In this document: positions 54,336 through 64,000 of the stretch, piece after piece | Position numbering within the stretch: the stretch's first letter is position 1 | Layout of the letters: each line of letters starts with the position of its first letter | Virus record (IMG/VR): IMGVR_UViG_3300027816_000069 | Coordinates: 58,351-122,350 of that record | Source of the DNA: a virus | Direction: 5' to 3' (one strand) | DNA: 64,000 nucleotides | The notes under the pieces: generated by a model | Database searches by the model: none | What the model saw: the letters and a program-made list of their open reading frames with translations, nothing else | What the model was told of the DNA's origin: nothing | Translations under genes and position numbers: made by a program

Positions 54336-57300
54336 ATGAGCATTGAAATACAGGAAACAGTTTACAATCTTGAAATAGAAACCACTATTGGTTTAATTGA
54401 TACAGATAATTCTTCTATAGCTCATGCCGCATTAATTGCTATAGAAAATATAGATAGTATTACTAATATTGATCTAGCAGATAAAACATATGAAACTATA
54501 ACAGATACTGTTTCTGTTGTAGAATTAAGCTCCTCTAGCGCTCAACAATTATCAATTAATAGTGATTTTTTATCACCAATTCCAGCTGATTATATTATTG
54601 GTCTTAACGAATATTTAAGTAATTTTATAGATAATTATGAAATAGATTGCGGTCTGCCATCTCACACAAGACTACAATTACGCAGGGACGTGTCTAATAA
54701 TTGGACTATTAATAATCCTATACTGTATAGTGGTGAAATTGGCTATGAAACAAATACTGGGCGTTTTAAGATTGGCGATGGAACTACCTCTTGGATAAAT
54801 TTAGACTATAATGCAATAATCCCAGCTGGTTTTTTGGCTGGGAGCGGATTGAATGTAAGTATAGCAAATGATGGGTCAACAGTTACATATAGTTTGAGTG
54901 ATCCCACAATTCAATTAAATGATATTACTGATTTAACGTCTCAAGCAAAATCATTTCTAGAGACCCCAAGTAGTTTTAATTTATCATCATTAGTAACTGA
55001 TGAAATTGGTAGTGGCTCTCTGGTATTTGCTAGTGGAGCAACGTTATATAATGTTACATTATCTGGTTCTATCAATATTGGATCAGAAAGCTTAAACGAA
55101 ATTATTGAAGATACTATTGGTAATAAAATTAAAGCAGGATCTAATATTGATATTAATTATAATGATACTAATGGTGAGACTACAGTCAGTACCACTGGAG
55201 TTAGCTTAATAGGACATCTACACACAGTATCAGATATTATTAATTTTAATAGTGGAGTTAATGATTTATTGCCAGTAAAAGATATTCTAGGTAGTGGCTA
55301 TGTTAATGTAAATGCTACTTCTGGCAACTACACTATTAGTGTTAGTGGATTACAGCCAAGTGGAAATTATAGCATTGTCGGCCATACCCATACTGCATCC
55401 AATATTACAGACTTTAATAGCAGCGTTAGCGGCTTAATACCACCATCAAATTTTACATCTTTGGTTGGTATTAGCGGAATTACAGTAAGTAATAGTGGTA
55501 CAAATTATATTGTAAGATTAACAGACCCTACTATTCAATTAAATGATATTACAGATTTATCTACTAACGCCATCTCTTTTTTATTAACGCCAAATAGTCT
55601 TAATTTATCCAACTTAATTACTGATGAAACTGGGAGTGGATTATTAGTATTTAACAATAGTCCAATATTTACTGGTAATCCAAGAGTACCAACTGCGACA
55701 GCCGGCACCAATACTGCACAAATTGCTAGCACAGCATTCGTGAGAACAGAAATCAGTAATCTAGTAGATTATGCTCCAGGCTTTTTAGACACATTAAATG
55801 AACTAGCTAATGCTTTAGGAGATGATCCAAATTTTGCTACAACAATTACTACCATGATTAGTAATAAAGTAAGCAAAGATGGAGACACAATGACAGGCAC
55901 ACTATATGCTCCAAGTGGAGTATTTAGTAGTGGCTTAACCCTAAATGGCAATACTGTTAGCGTTGTTGGTCATACTCATACATCCAGCAATATTATAGAT
56001 TTCAACAGTAGTGTTAGTGGACTATTACCTATCATAAGTAATAGTGGTAATAATAGATTATTAACTAGCACTGGTACTAGTACTGGTATTAATGCTGAGA
56101 ATAATTTAACATTTGATGGTACTACTCTTAGTATTAGTGGATCTCTAATTGTTGATGATCTTCAGCTAAATTCTAATATAATTAGTGCTAATAAAGTTAT
56201 TATAGATGGTGGTCCAGATGGGGTGGTGATATCAGGAACAGTAGTTCCGTCGCTAACATTTATTGGATCAACGCCTAGTATGGGGTCAGTTATATTCTTA
56301 GATGGTTATACTAATAATAATATATCTTTAAGTCGTTTTAATAATACTAGCGTTATAGATATTTCAACAGAGCATGGCGCACCATACTCTACTGGTATTA
56401 TCAATTTTTATGCTGATGAATTAACATTTAATGGTATACCTATTAGTATCAGTGGACATACTCACATAGCATCTCAAATTATTGATTTCAATAGTAGTGT
56501 GAGTGGCTTAATTCCTGTGAAGAATATACTAGCTGGTAGTGGAATAGTAGTATCATCAATTAGTGGCATTTATACTATTGATGCTAATATTAGTGGAGTT
56601 ATTTTAGAAACTATTCAGGATAATTTAGGCAATGAATTTTTAGTTGAGGGAACAGGAGTTCAACTAACTTATAATGATAGTGCTAATACTCTTACTTTAA
56701 ATAATCTTCATACTGAAATTAATGAACTTAGTCTTGAGCCTCAAGGTTTTGTTAATCGTCTTGATAGTATTATAAGTTTCAATGATAGTACCAGAACTTT
56801 TACTATTGCTCCTAGTGGTTCTAGTTATGAAATTTATATTGAGGGCGTAAAAGTTACTAAAACAACCAGTGAAAGCATTGTTATTGGTAGCGGCACAGCG
56901 CTAAACTATATTCATTTTAATACTGATACTGGATTATTAGATACTAAAACCACAGGATTTAATTTTGATACTGATGTACCCATTGCTTTTATTCATTGGA
57001 ATAGTGATATTAATCAAAGCACATTTTTTGGAGAAGAGAGACACGGCATCAGAATGGACAGCATGACCCACAAGTGGATTCATAACACTTTTGGTATGCA
57101 ATATATTAATGGATTAAGTATTGGTGGATATACTCTATCAGGAAACGGAAGTTTGGACAGCCATGCTCAAATTGATATTAGTGATGGTACTCTTTATCAA
57201 GAAGATATTATTATTAATATTGCTGATGGAAACAATGGGGTTGAATTTACTCAACAGTTGAGTCCAATAGCTTATATTCCAGTTTATTATCATAGTGGCT

Positions 57301-58583
57301 CTACTGGACAATGGGTAAGAGATGTTTCAACTCCGTATCCATTAAAATATAATGCTACACGAGCGCTTTATAATTTATATTCTGGTGGAACATGGACTAC
57401 ACCTAATGTGCCTAATAATCGTTATTTTGCTATGTGGATTGTGGCCACTAATGATATTAATGATCCAGTATTAGCCATTATGGGACAACGAGAAGATAGT
57501 AGTTTAGGCGGTGCTGAAAATAATAATAATTGGGGTGAGATTAATTTAACAAATATTCCTACCAATGAATTAAGACCATTATATCGATTAATTTTTGTTA
57601 CTAATGATGCTTTTGCTAATACCTCTAAAAGCAGTTTACAAAGCATACTAGATTTGCGCAAAAGTATTATCACAAGCACATATGGCGTTACCCAAAATGA
57701 TCATGGTAGTTTATTCGGTTTGGGCGACGACGATCATTCACAATACGTTCATATTAATGAAGCTCGCACTATTAGTGCTAATCATACTTTTACTAATGGA
57801 TTAACTATTAATAATGGATTATTAAGTGCTACTAGTGGTAATTTTACTGCGATACAAGTAAATGGAACAGGAGTGAGCGTTAGTGGTCACTCTCATACAG
57901 CTTCTAATATTACGGATTTTAGTAGTTCTGTTAGCGGTTTGCTACCATTAACAAATATAGTTGGTGGAACTAATATTAGTGTAATTCCTAGTGGAACAGT
58001 ATACACTATTAGTGTGAGCGGTAGCTTAGGATTAACCACAGAAGAAGTAGACGATAGAGTAGCATCACTATTAGTAGCAGGAAGTGGAATTAATTTAAAT
58101 TATGATGATAGTGGTAATATTCTTACTATTTCTAGCAGCGGCTCAACAATATTAAATCCTAGCGACAATAGAATATTAACTAGCAACGGCACTACTAATG
58201 GCATCAATGGTGAAAGTAATCTTACATTTGACGGATCGGTCCTTAATGTAGATGGTAATATAGTATTTGACAGTTTCACAGAGAGTGTGGTATCAATAGG
58301 ATCAAGTGGACCAACAAAAACATTATCTATTGAGGGTGGAACCGTTCAAACTTGTACGCTCACATCTAATTGTGTTTTTACTATGCCAAGTGCTGTGGCT
58401 GGTAAAAGTTTCAGTATGTTTTTAAATACTGGTAGCGGAAATTATACCGCTAGTTTTAGCGGAGTATTATGGAGTGATAGCGCGCCGCCAACAGTTACTA
58501 CAACATCAAACAAGGTGGATATATTGAGTTTTATTAGTGATGGAACTTATTGGTATGGAAGTTATTCTCAAAATTATGGATAA
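54336..58583 (+). CDS. giant tail fibre with His-motif repeats
   Basis: 1415 residues, Ser/Thr/Asn/Gly-rich. N-terminal adhesin-type module (YSGEIGYETNTGRFKIGDGT, about 130-150), then a repeated unit GHTHTASNITDFNSSVSGL at residues 293, 349, 545, 707 and 1184. HxH motifs of this kind coordinate metal in trimeric phage fibres such as T4 gp12/gp37. TAFVRTEISNLV also recurs in fibre shafts. A long trimeric fibre for host recognition. Confidence 0.82.
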   Translation: MSIEIQETVYNLEIETTIGLIDTDNSSIAHAALIAIENIDSITNIDLADKTYETITDTVSVVELSSSSAQQLSINSDFLSPIPADYIIGLNEYLSNFIDNYEIDCGLPSHTRLQLRRDVSNNWTINNPILYSGEIGYETNTGRFKIGDGTTSWINLDYNAIIPAGFLAGSGLNVSIANDGSTVTYSLSDPTIQLNDITDLTSQAKSFLETPSSFNLSSLVTDEIGSGSLVFASGATLYNVTLSGSINIGSESLNEIIEDTIGNKIKAGSNIDINYNDTNGETTVSTTGVSLIGHLHTVSDIINFNSGVNDLLPVKDILGSGYVNVNATSGNYTISVSGLQPSGNYSIVGHTHTASNITDFNSSVSGLIPPSNFTSLVGISGITVSNSGTNYIVRLTDPTIQLNDITDLSTNAISFLLTPNSLNLSNLITDETGSGLLVFNNSPIFTGNPRVPTATAGTNTAQIASTAFVRTEISNLVDYAPGFLDTLNELANALGDDPNFATTITTMISNKVSKDGDTMTGTLYAPSGVFSSGLTLNGNTVSVVGHTHTSSNIIDFNSSVSGLLPIISNSGNNRLLTSTGTSTGINAENNLTFDGTTLSISGSLIVDDLQLNSNIISANKVIIDGGPDGVVISGTVVPSLTFIGSTPSMGSVIFLDGYTNNNISLSRFNNTSVIDISTEHGAPYSTGIINFYADELTFNGIPISISGHTHIASQIIDFNSSVSGLIPVKNILAGSGIVVSSISGIYTIDANISGVILETIQDNLGNEFLVEGTGVQLTYNDSANTLTLNNLHTEINELSLEPQGFVNRLDSIISFNDSTRTFTIAPSGSSYEIYIEGVKVTKTTSESIVIGSGTALNYIHFNTDTGLLDTKTTGFNFDTDVPIAFIHWNSDINQSTFFGEERHGIRMDSMTHKWIHNTFGMQYINGLSIGGYTLSGNGSLDSHAQIDISDGTLYQEDIIINIADGNNGVEFTQQLSPIAYIPVYYHSGSTGQWVRDVSTPYPLKYNATRALYNLYSGGTWTTPNVPNNRYFAMWIVATNDINDPVLAIMGQREDSSLGGAENNNNWGEINLTNIPTNELRPLYRLIFVTNDAFANTSKSSLQSILDLRKSIITSTYGVTQNDHGSLFGLGDDDHSQYVHINEARTISANHTFTNGLTINNGLLSATSGNFTAIQVNGTGVSVSGHSHTASNITDFSSSVSGLLPLTNIVGGTNISVIPSGTVYTISVSGSLGLTTEEVDDRVASLLVAGSGINLNYDDSGNILTISSSGSTILNPSDNRILTSNGTTNGINGESNLTFDGSVLNVDGNIVFDSFTESVVSIGSSGPTKTLSIEGGTVQTCTLTSNCVFTMPSAVAGKSFSMFLNTGSGNYTASFSGVLWSDSAPPTVTTTSNKVDILSFISDGTYWYGSYSQNYG

Positions 58584-58588
58584 TAGTT

Positions 58589-59608
58589 ATGTTTAGTGCT
58601 AAAATAAATTTATACAAACCATTTAGTCGATTAGTTAAGAAAAATCAACTATTAACACTAGATGTAGTATATCAAGGTAAGCCGTTCGTTAATGTTGTTA
58701 GCAGCAATCAGAATAATTATAATTTAGATACGGCATATAGAGGCCAACCATTTGTAGGCACACCAAATCACTATATTAAGCGTTCGCTTATTGGAACTAA
58801 TCATCCTGATGTTGAAAATTGGCTCAATACTATCTCCCTAAATAATGGAAGTGCTAGTAGTACCACAATATCAGCACTCAATACTTTTTGTAATAGTATA
58901 GATGTCGCTGGATTACGACAAAAATTTTATCGACTTAATTTATTTTGTGGAAATAATTTGAATGCCTGTTTGGTACCATTATATGTGAATTTATGGTGGA
59001 ATCAACCAGTACTAGGATCTTCTATAGATCAAAATTTCAATTTTACTACTAGCGATTATAATGAAACCGGAATGAATGGAGGTTTACTAGGTAATGGAAG
59101 TAATAAGTATTTAGATACTAGATTGTATTCAAATTTATTGCCTGATCTTAGTAGTGGAGGACATTTGTCGGTATATGCTGCTGGAAGTTTTTCCTCTCAG
59201 ATAGCCATAGGAATTTATAATTATACAACCCCGCCCTTTACAATTACTCATGAATCAGAACTACAAATTGGATCTACTACAACAAATGCATATATTAATT
59301 TTGGTGGTGGAGCAGAATCTCCTTCATATACATCTCCGGTATTTATAGTTGGAAATCGTAGTTCTAATACTAGTATCATTTGTTATGCTAATGGAGTAGG
59401 CGGAACCAGTTTTACTGGTTTGGCAAATAGCAGCAATCCAGCATTATCTTTTTTTGTTTTTGCTAGAAATCTCATAGGTGTACCAACAGCACACTTTGGT
59501 CAAAGATTAAGATCTTATTCTATTGGAGCTGGATTTACACCACAAGAAATTACCAACTACAATAGTATTATGCAAACTTTCCAAACATCATTAAACAGGA
59601 ACGTATAA
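58589..59608 (+). CDS. virion fibre/adhesin protein
   Basis: 339 residues. Repeated short head motif (VVYQGKPFVNV, TAYRGQPFVGT), and an all-beta C-terminal domain (LLGNGSNKYLDTRL, SVYAAGSF, NLIGVPTAHFGQRL) resembling lectin/LamG-like modules of phage fibres. Start at 58589 lacks a strong ribosome-binding site and may be coupled to the fibre upstream. Confidence 0.65.
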   Translation: MFSAKINLYKPFSRLVKKNQLLTLDVVYQGKPFVNVVSSNQNNYNLDTAYRGQPFVGTPNHYIKRSLIGTNHPDVENWLNTISLNNGSASSTTISALNTFCNSIDVAGLRQKFYRLNLFCGNNLNACLVPLYVNLWWNQPVLGSSIDQNFNFTTSDYNETGMNGGLLGNGSNKYLDTRLYSNLLPDLSSGGHLSVYAAGSFSSQIAIGIYNYTTPPFTITHESELQIGSTTTNAYINFGGGAESPSYTSPVFIVGNRSSNTSIICYANGVGGTSFTGLANSSNPALSFFVFARNLIGVPTAHFGQRLRSYSIGAGFTPQEITNYNSIMQTFQTSLNRNV

Positions 59609-59609
59609 T

Positions 59610-62600
59610 ATGGCCACATTATTTGTAGATTTTGAAAATGGAAATGATAATTATGCTGGAACCAGCTTTAATCCACTAGCGTCTGGAACAGACGGCCGAA
59701 TCACCATATCCACAGCCCAAACTTTTAGTTCAGCTACCGCTAATTTTCCTAATGATGGCTCAATAACTCAGACTAAAAATTTATTTGGCTCGGCAGAAAG
59801 TATTGATAATGGTAATGCTTTTAGTGCGCTAGATATTAGTAGAACACGGGTCATCAACGAAACATCTCCAATATCTGGATCTAACGTATATACAATAGTT
59901 GAACTAGCTAATAATGCTACTCATAGATTAGCTCCACAAACAATAAGCTATTCATTAAATACTTCTCTACCATATACAGTATCACTTTATGCTAAAAGTT
60001 TTGGTCGATATATAGTAACTATGCGTTTTGGTAGTTTAACTAGCAAGGGTGCCAGATTTAATTTAAATAATGGTACTGTAGAAGCTGTCGGATTTAATGC
60101 TACAGCATCAATATCTAGTGCTGGTAATGGGTGGTACAGAATATCGTTAACAGCAACGCCAGCGGCCAGTAATGATTCGATTGAGTTAGGTTTAACCGAC
60201 AATAATTATAGTGATACTGGTATGGAAACTTATGTTGGTAATGGCGTAGATGGCATTTATATATCCGCCCCTCAATTAGAACAAAACTCATCAGCTACAA
60301 CTTATGAAAAACCAACCGAACAATATTTAAGTATTTGGAATGGAAGTTTATATGCTGTATTTAAACTAGTATATTTATTAAATTCAACAACATTTATAAT
60401 TACTGCTTTGTCTAGTGGTACAGCGGCGACAAGTCAAGCTGTTGATCGTCAATATTATATTGGAGGACGATGGAAAAATATTAATCTTAGTAACAGTGCT
60501 GTTGGGGCTAATGCCGCAAGATTAGTTCCTGGTGATACTATAAGAATTATGGGTAGTCCAGCCCCAACTTTAGTTGGTAGTGGATTATGGACTAGTGACA
60601 GAGGCGGAATTTCTAGTAATGTTAGTAGTACGACTAATACTTCTCCAATTACTGTTAATACATCTAGTTCAATGGCAACGCTTGGTGTAAGTACCGGCGA
60701 TACTATTACTATTGCTGGTCACACAACCAATACTAATGCGAACGGAACATGGGTTGTTACAGTCGCAGATCCAGCCCTTGGTCGTTGTACGCTTAATGGA
60801 TCCACAGGAAACGGAGTTGGTGGAGCGTCGGGGTTTTTCAAAAAAAGAACAAATTGTGTTGTAACATTAGATAGCGCAGTAACGGCTAATATTGCTAGTT
60901 ATGGAAATCGAGGAGAAGGTCGCACAGGATGGACAGGAGTAACAAATGTGACAGTTACGCTAGATGCTACTGATACTAAAGAGGGAGATGTCAGCGATAG
61001 CGTAGCTATAGGCGCAGCATTTACAACGGGCAAAGCAGCATATAAAAGTACAGGCGCATTAAATCTGAGTGGTTATCAACAACTTAGTTTTCATATTAAA
61101 CAAACGGCTGGAACAGTTGCTGTTGTTGGGGATATTAGTATCAGATTATGTTCTGATACTTTAGGAGATACTCCGGTTCATACATTCAATATACCGGCGC
61201 TAGGAGTATTAAATCAATGGGCTTGTTTTACTATAGATCTTGGCTCTAATATGAATAGCAGCATTCAAAGTGTTGCCTTATACGTCGATACTGATAGAGG
61301 CGCTCAAACATTCTTATTAAGTAATATTATTGCTTGTAAAGCATCATCATCACCGGATAGTTTAAATTTATGCTCGCTGATTAGTAAAAATACAACTAAT
61401 GAGCCTTGGTTTCCTATTATGAGTATTAATGGAACAAGAGTAGTACTAGGTGCCTATCCAAATATTACCCCACTAGCTAATCCTAGCAATAATGATACTT
61501 ATAGAGGATATTATGGATTTTCTGGAACTGGTAATTCTACTGTTTATAAGAGAGAAACTATTAAAACACCAATTGGTACTTCTGTAAATATCCCACAAGC
61601 ACTTAGACCACCAGAAGCTGGGTCAGTTAATTTGCCATATAATTTTGAGGGCGGCTGGGATCGAACAAATATGAGTGTTCAAAATTTAGAAACTTATATT
61701 GATGGTATTAATGGTTATGGGCTAGGATGTATATCTCAAAATATGGTTTATGTTAATATTAACAAAATTGGTGTTGTAAGATATTATACAGGCGGTAGTT
61801 TTAATGCTAATCATCTTTCTACTCTAAGTTTAGAATATGCTATAGGATGTACCAACATTGGTTGGGACTTCAGCATTGCTCAACAAAATATTATTAATAA
61901 AATAGCGGCTGTGGGTAATAATTATGGTATTAACATGGCTAATGCCGGAACGAATGTATTGTCTAATATAATACTTGTATCTAACATACAGGCTGGTATG
62001 TATACAAACAATACTACTGCTAATAATAAATATAACAATTTTACTGTACTGAATACTAGTAGGAATGGATTAGATATTAGAGATACCACTGATTCTATAT
62101 TTAATAGTGGTGTTATTGAGGCATCTAGCACATATGGAATTAATGCATTATCATCTAACAATAATATATTTAATAATTTATCAACAAATAATAATACTAT
62201 TTATGGTGCATTTTTAGGTGGTGGTCAATTATTATTAAATAATTCTACTATAAATGAAACTGTTGAATTTTTTGTGGGTAATACTAGTCTTAATGGTAGA
62301 ATACTTAGTTCTAATCATGATAATACAGCAAATAATTATATTATTACAACAGACTACGGCTTAATAAGGCCACAAACTAGCATACGGTATACTAATAGTG
62401 GTTGGGCATGGGCATTAAGTCCGACTAATGCTACATATAGAAACTCTTTTTTCCCACTGGATTTATCTGTGACTAAAATAGCAGTATCTGCTAATAGTCT
62501 TGTTACAGTAAAGGCTTGGATGAGACGAAGTAATGTCTTATTAACTACGGGATTAAGAATTAAAGGTGGTCAAATAGATGGTGTACCAAATGATATTACT

Positions 62601-62750
62601 AGTTATATGACTGCTGCTGCTGATACATGGCAGCAAGTAACTTTAACTTTTACTCCATCAGAAGTTGGCGTGGTGGAAATACTAGCAGAATGTTATGGTG
62701 GAACCACCCATACGGCATATGTTGATGATATTAGTGTAACTCAAGTTTAA
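59610..62750 (+). CDS. beta-helix tail spike
   Basis: 1046 residues. Opens MATLFVDFENGNDNYAG as many pectate-lyase-fold spikes do. Carbohydrate-binding-like jelly-roll modules lie at about 75-230 and 940-1046 (both with VTMRF/VKAWMRR-type strands and TYE/AYVDDISV ends), and the middle is a right-handed parallel beta-helix with NosD-like turns (NNYGINMANAG, NKYNNFTVLNTSRNG, GINALSSNNNIFNNL). Likely binds or cleaves host polysaccharide. Confidence 0.8.
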   Translation: MATLFVDFENGNDNYAGTSFNPLASGTDGRITISTAQTFSSATANFPNDGSITQTKNLFGSAESIDNGNAFSALDISRTRVINETSPISGSNVYTIVELANNATHRLAPQTISYSLNTSLPYTVSLYAKSFGRYIVTMRFGSLTSKGARFNLNNGTVEAVGFNATASISSAGNGWYRISLTATPAASNDSIELGLTDNNYSDTGMETYVGNGVDGIYISAPQLEQNSSATTYEKPTEQYLSIWNGSLYAVFKLVYLLNSTTFIITALSSGTAATSQAVDRQYYIGGRWKNINLSNSAVGANAARLVPGDTIRIMGSPAPTLVGSGLWTSDRGGISSNVSSTTNTSPITVNTSSSMATLGVSTGDTITIAGHTTNTNANGTWVVTVADPALGRCTLNGSTGNGVGGASGFFKKRTNCVVTLDSAVTANIASYGNRGEGRTGWTGVTNVTVTLDATDTKEGDVSDSVAIGAAFTTGKAAYKSTGALNLSGYQQLSFHIKQTAGTVAVVGDISIRLCSDTLGDTPVHTFNIPALGVLNQWACFTIDLGSNMNSSIQSVALYVDTDRGAQTFLLSNIIACKASSSPDSLNLCSLISKNTTNEPWFPIMSINGTRVVLGAYPNITPLANPSNNDTYRGYYGFSGTGNSTVYKRETIKTPIGTSVNIPQALRPPEAGSVNLPYNFEGGWDRTNMSVQNLETYIDGINGYGLGCISQNMVYVNINKIGVVRYYTGGSFNANHLSTLSLEYAIGCTNIGWDFSIAQQNIINKIAAVGNNYGINMANAGTNVLSNIILVSNIQAGMYTNNTTANNKYNNFTVLNTSRNGLDIRDTTDSIFNSGVIEASSTYGINALSSNNNIFNNLSTNNNTIYGAFLGGGQLLLNNSTINETVEFFVGNTSLNGRILSSNHDNTANNYIITTDYGLIRPQTSIRYTNSGWAWALSPTNATYRNSFFPLDLSVTKIAVSANSLVTVKAWMRRSNVLLTTGLRIKGGQIDGVPNDITSYMTAAADTWQQVTLTFTPSEVGVVEILAECYGGTTHTAYVDDISVTQV

Positions 62751-62761
62751 AGAGGATTATT

Positions 62762-62938
62762 ATGAATTATATTATTAGTGAGGTATATTTAGATCCTGCA
62801 AACAAATATAGGGTGCGAGTAATTATAGACGAAAATAGTGCAGAATTTTTCAAATTTGACCATTACCCTACCAAAGAACAAGTTAATGAGGCGGTTCAAA
62901 ACTATCTAGATAATAAATCTTTACCAGACAACGAATAA
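62762..62938 (+). CDS. hypothetical small late protein
   Basis: 58 residues (MNYIISEVYLDPANKYRVRV..., beta head, helical tail). AGAGGATTATT precedes the ATG. Coupled behind the spike gene. Not recognised. Confidence 0.6.
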   Translation: MNYIISEVYLDPANKYRVRVIIDENSAEFFKFDHYPTKEQVNEAVQNYLDNKSLPDNE

Positions 62939-62946
62939 TATGTTTT

Positions 62947-62960
62947 GGTGTAATACTAGT
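62947..62960 (+). promoter_or_regulatory. putative late-promoter motif
   Basis: TTTTGGTGTAATACTAG in the gap before the gene at 62988; closest match to the consensus of the five sites. Confidence 0.42.
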
Positions 62961-62987
62961 TATATCCACTAACAAGAAGGAATTATT

Positions 62988-63206
62988 ATGGCTAATGATA
63001 TTAGTAAAGCTATTGTGGCCAATCCTATTAAAAATGGCACCAGCATTGTGGGGTGCAAAGTAACAGGATTTGATAGTCACGATCTATTAAATACTTATGT
63101 TAGTAATAGTCCAACTATTACTGATATACAAGATAAGTATGATAACAGATTCTCTAATGGATTATTAGTACAACTAGTTGGAACCTCTGGCGTTATAGGA
63201 GTTTAA
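62988..63206 (+). CDS. small structural protein
   Basis: 72 residues, uncharged C-terminal half (GLLVQLVGTSGVIGV). AAGGAATTATT before the ATG. Probably a minor virion or fibre-capping protein, judged by place only. Confidence 0.6.
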   Translation: MANDISKAIVANPIKNGTSIVGCKVTGFDSHDLLNTYVSNSPTITDIQDKYDNRFSNGLLVQLVGTSGVIGV

Positions 63207-63208
63207 AT

Positions 63209-64000
63209 ATGAGCGGAATAGTTAGACTAAATCAACTTCCAGAAGGTAGTGGTAATTTAACTAGTGACGATATTTTTGTATTTATGGATGATCCATCTGG
63301 TAGTGCTGTTACTAAAAAAATTAGTTTGAGTGAAATTGTTGATGTTATTCCTAAATCACAACCATTTGACCCTACTATCTTAATTAATGATGATAATAGT
63401 GTTAGTGCTTATATGTTAACTTCAATCTGGGATAATCAATTTGAGAATTTTACCGCAATAGGATTACGTATAGGAGATAGCGTAACAAGTATAGGAAATG
63501 ATGCGTTCTACTTTTGTTCTGGCTTTACTGGAAATTTAACAATACCCGATAGCGTAACAACTATAGGAAGTAATGCGTTCAATAATTGTTCTGGCTTTAC
63601 TGGAAATTTAACAATACCAGATAGCGTAACAACTATAGGAGATTATGCGTTCAATAGTTGTGCTGGCTTTAACGGCAGTTTAACAATAGGAAATAGCGTA
63701 ACAACTATAGGAAATTATGCTTTTGGGTATTGTTATGGCTTTAACGGCAGTTTAACAATAGGAAATAGCGTAACAAGTATAGGAAATTATGCGTTCTACT
63801 TTTGTTCTGGCTTTACTGGAAATTTAACAATACCCGATAGCGTAACAACTATAGGAAGTAATGCGTTCAATAATTGTTCTGGCTTTACTGGAAATTTAAC
63901 AATACCCGATAGCGTAACAACTATAGGAAGTAATGCGTTCAATAATTGTTCTGGCTTTACTGGAAATTTAACAATACCAGATAGCGTAACAACTATAGGA
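63209..64000 (+). CDS. BspA-type leucine-rich-repeat fibre protein, 3' truncated by window
   Basis: 264 residues visible. MSGIVRLNQLPEGSGNLTSD followed by DIFVFMDDPSGSAVTKKISL is a fibre N-terminal connector; from residue 90 it becomes tandem 24-residue LRR_5 (BspA) repeats, consensus DSVTTIGSNAFNNCSGFTGN then LTIP. BspA repeats form a solenoid used in bacterial and eukaryotic adhesins; here probably host-receptor binding. The frame is open to the window edge. Confidence 0.82.
   Translation, partial: MSGIVRLNQLPEGSGNLTSDDIFVFMDDPSGSAVTKKISLSEIVDVIPKSQPFDPTILINDDNSVSAYMLTSIWDNQFENFTAIGLRIGDSVTSIGNDAFYFCSGFTGNLTIPDSVTTIGSNAFNNCSGFTGNLTIPDSVTTIGDYAFNSCAGFNGSLTIGNSVTTIGNYAFGYCYGFNGSLTIGNSVTSIGNYAFYFCSGFTGNLTIPDSVTTIGSNAFNNCSGFTGNLTIPDSVTTIGSNAFNNCSGFTGNLTIPDSVTTIG
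63476..64000 (+). repeat. tandem 72-bp repeat array encoding BspA repeats
   Basis: Seven full 72-bp units start at 63476, 63548, 63620, 63692, 63764, 63836 and 63908, plus 21 bp of an eighth; the array continues beyond the window. Units 2, 6 and 7 are almost identical, and units 1-2 resemble 5-6, so blocks of units have duplicated recently. Copy number should be unstable by slippage or recombination. Confidence 0.92.

Noticed and set aside
63476-64000. CRISPR-like array
   Set aside because: The 72-bp repeats are contiguous, in frame and encode leucine-rich repeats; there are no spacers. No CRISPR array was seen elsewhere.

Overview
The window is a nearly gap-free, AT-rich stretch of a large virulent tailed phage (Caudoviricetes). 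About 125 genes lie almost entirely on the + strand, typically with ATGA/TAATG overlaps. Phage identity rests on rIIA/rIIB homologues, a phage DNA ligase, an Rnl-type RNA ligase, endonuclease VII, flavin-dependent ThyX, dozens of short phage-type hypotheticals, a divergent sigma factor, and a run of fibre/spike genes at the right end. No terminase, portal, major capsid protein or DNA polymerase is visible, so those lie outside. The host is Gram-negative-like: Tat and lipoprotein signals, sigma70 promoters, and ADP-heptose/heptosyltransferase genes. A Tat-exported DUF1501 protein, a family especially abundant in Planctomycetota, makes a planctomycete-type host a reasonable but unproven guess.

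Layout. 0-30 kb: early/middle accessory region of small unknown genes mixed with RNA repair (RtcB, Rnl-type ligase), DNA repair (AlkB-like dioxygenase, UV damage endonuclease, HhH glycosylase, DNA ligase), ThyX, a metallophosphoesterase, a DksA-like zinc finger, and a complete tmRNA gene whose 3' end runs into an endonuclease VII start codon. 30-36 kb: rIIA, rIIB, a 55-nt tRNA-like element, and a RuvB-type helicase with a possible RuvA-domain-III partner. 36-38 kb: a trypsin-like and a subtilisin-like protease. 38-48.6 kb: glycan module with four glycosyltransferases, a sugar cupin, split HldE-like heptose kinase and adenylyltransferase, a GT9 heptosyltransferase and two methyltransferases, interleaved with a macro domain, an actin-like ATPase, GMP reductase and a deoxyribosyltransferase-like protein. 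48.6-64 kb: late region with putative head-associated proteins, a sigma factor, a ClpP-type protease, a DeoC-like pseudoenzyme, fibres, a beta-helix spike and the start of a BspA-type leucine-rich-repeat fibre cut by the window edge.

Regulation. Two promoter classes are visible. Early genes follow strong sigma70-like sites (TTGACA-N16/17-TATACT or close); most carry an extra CGATA motif beside the -35 box. Genes in the late region, plus DUF1501 and the protease pair, are preceded by a different recurring motif (YGGTGTWWT). This may be the late promoter read by the phage sigma factor, which would make the exported DUF1501 protein and proteases late products.

Signs of mobility: one minus-strand HNH endonuclease between ThyX and its neighbour, a related HNH fragment behind the glycosylase, an N-terminal relic of a second ThyX overlapping the intact thyX start, and a small frameshifted gene near 13.1 kb.
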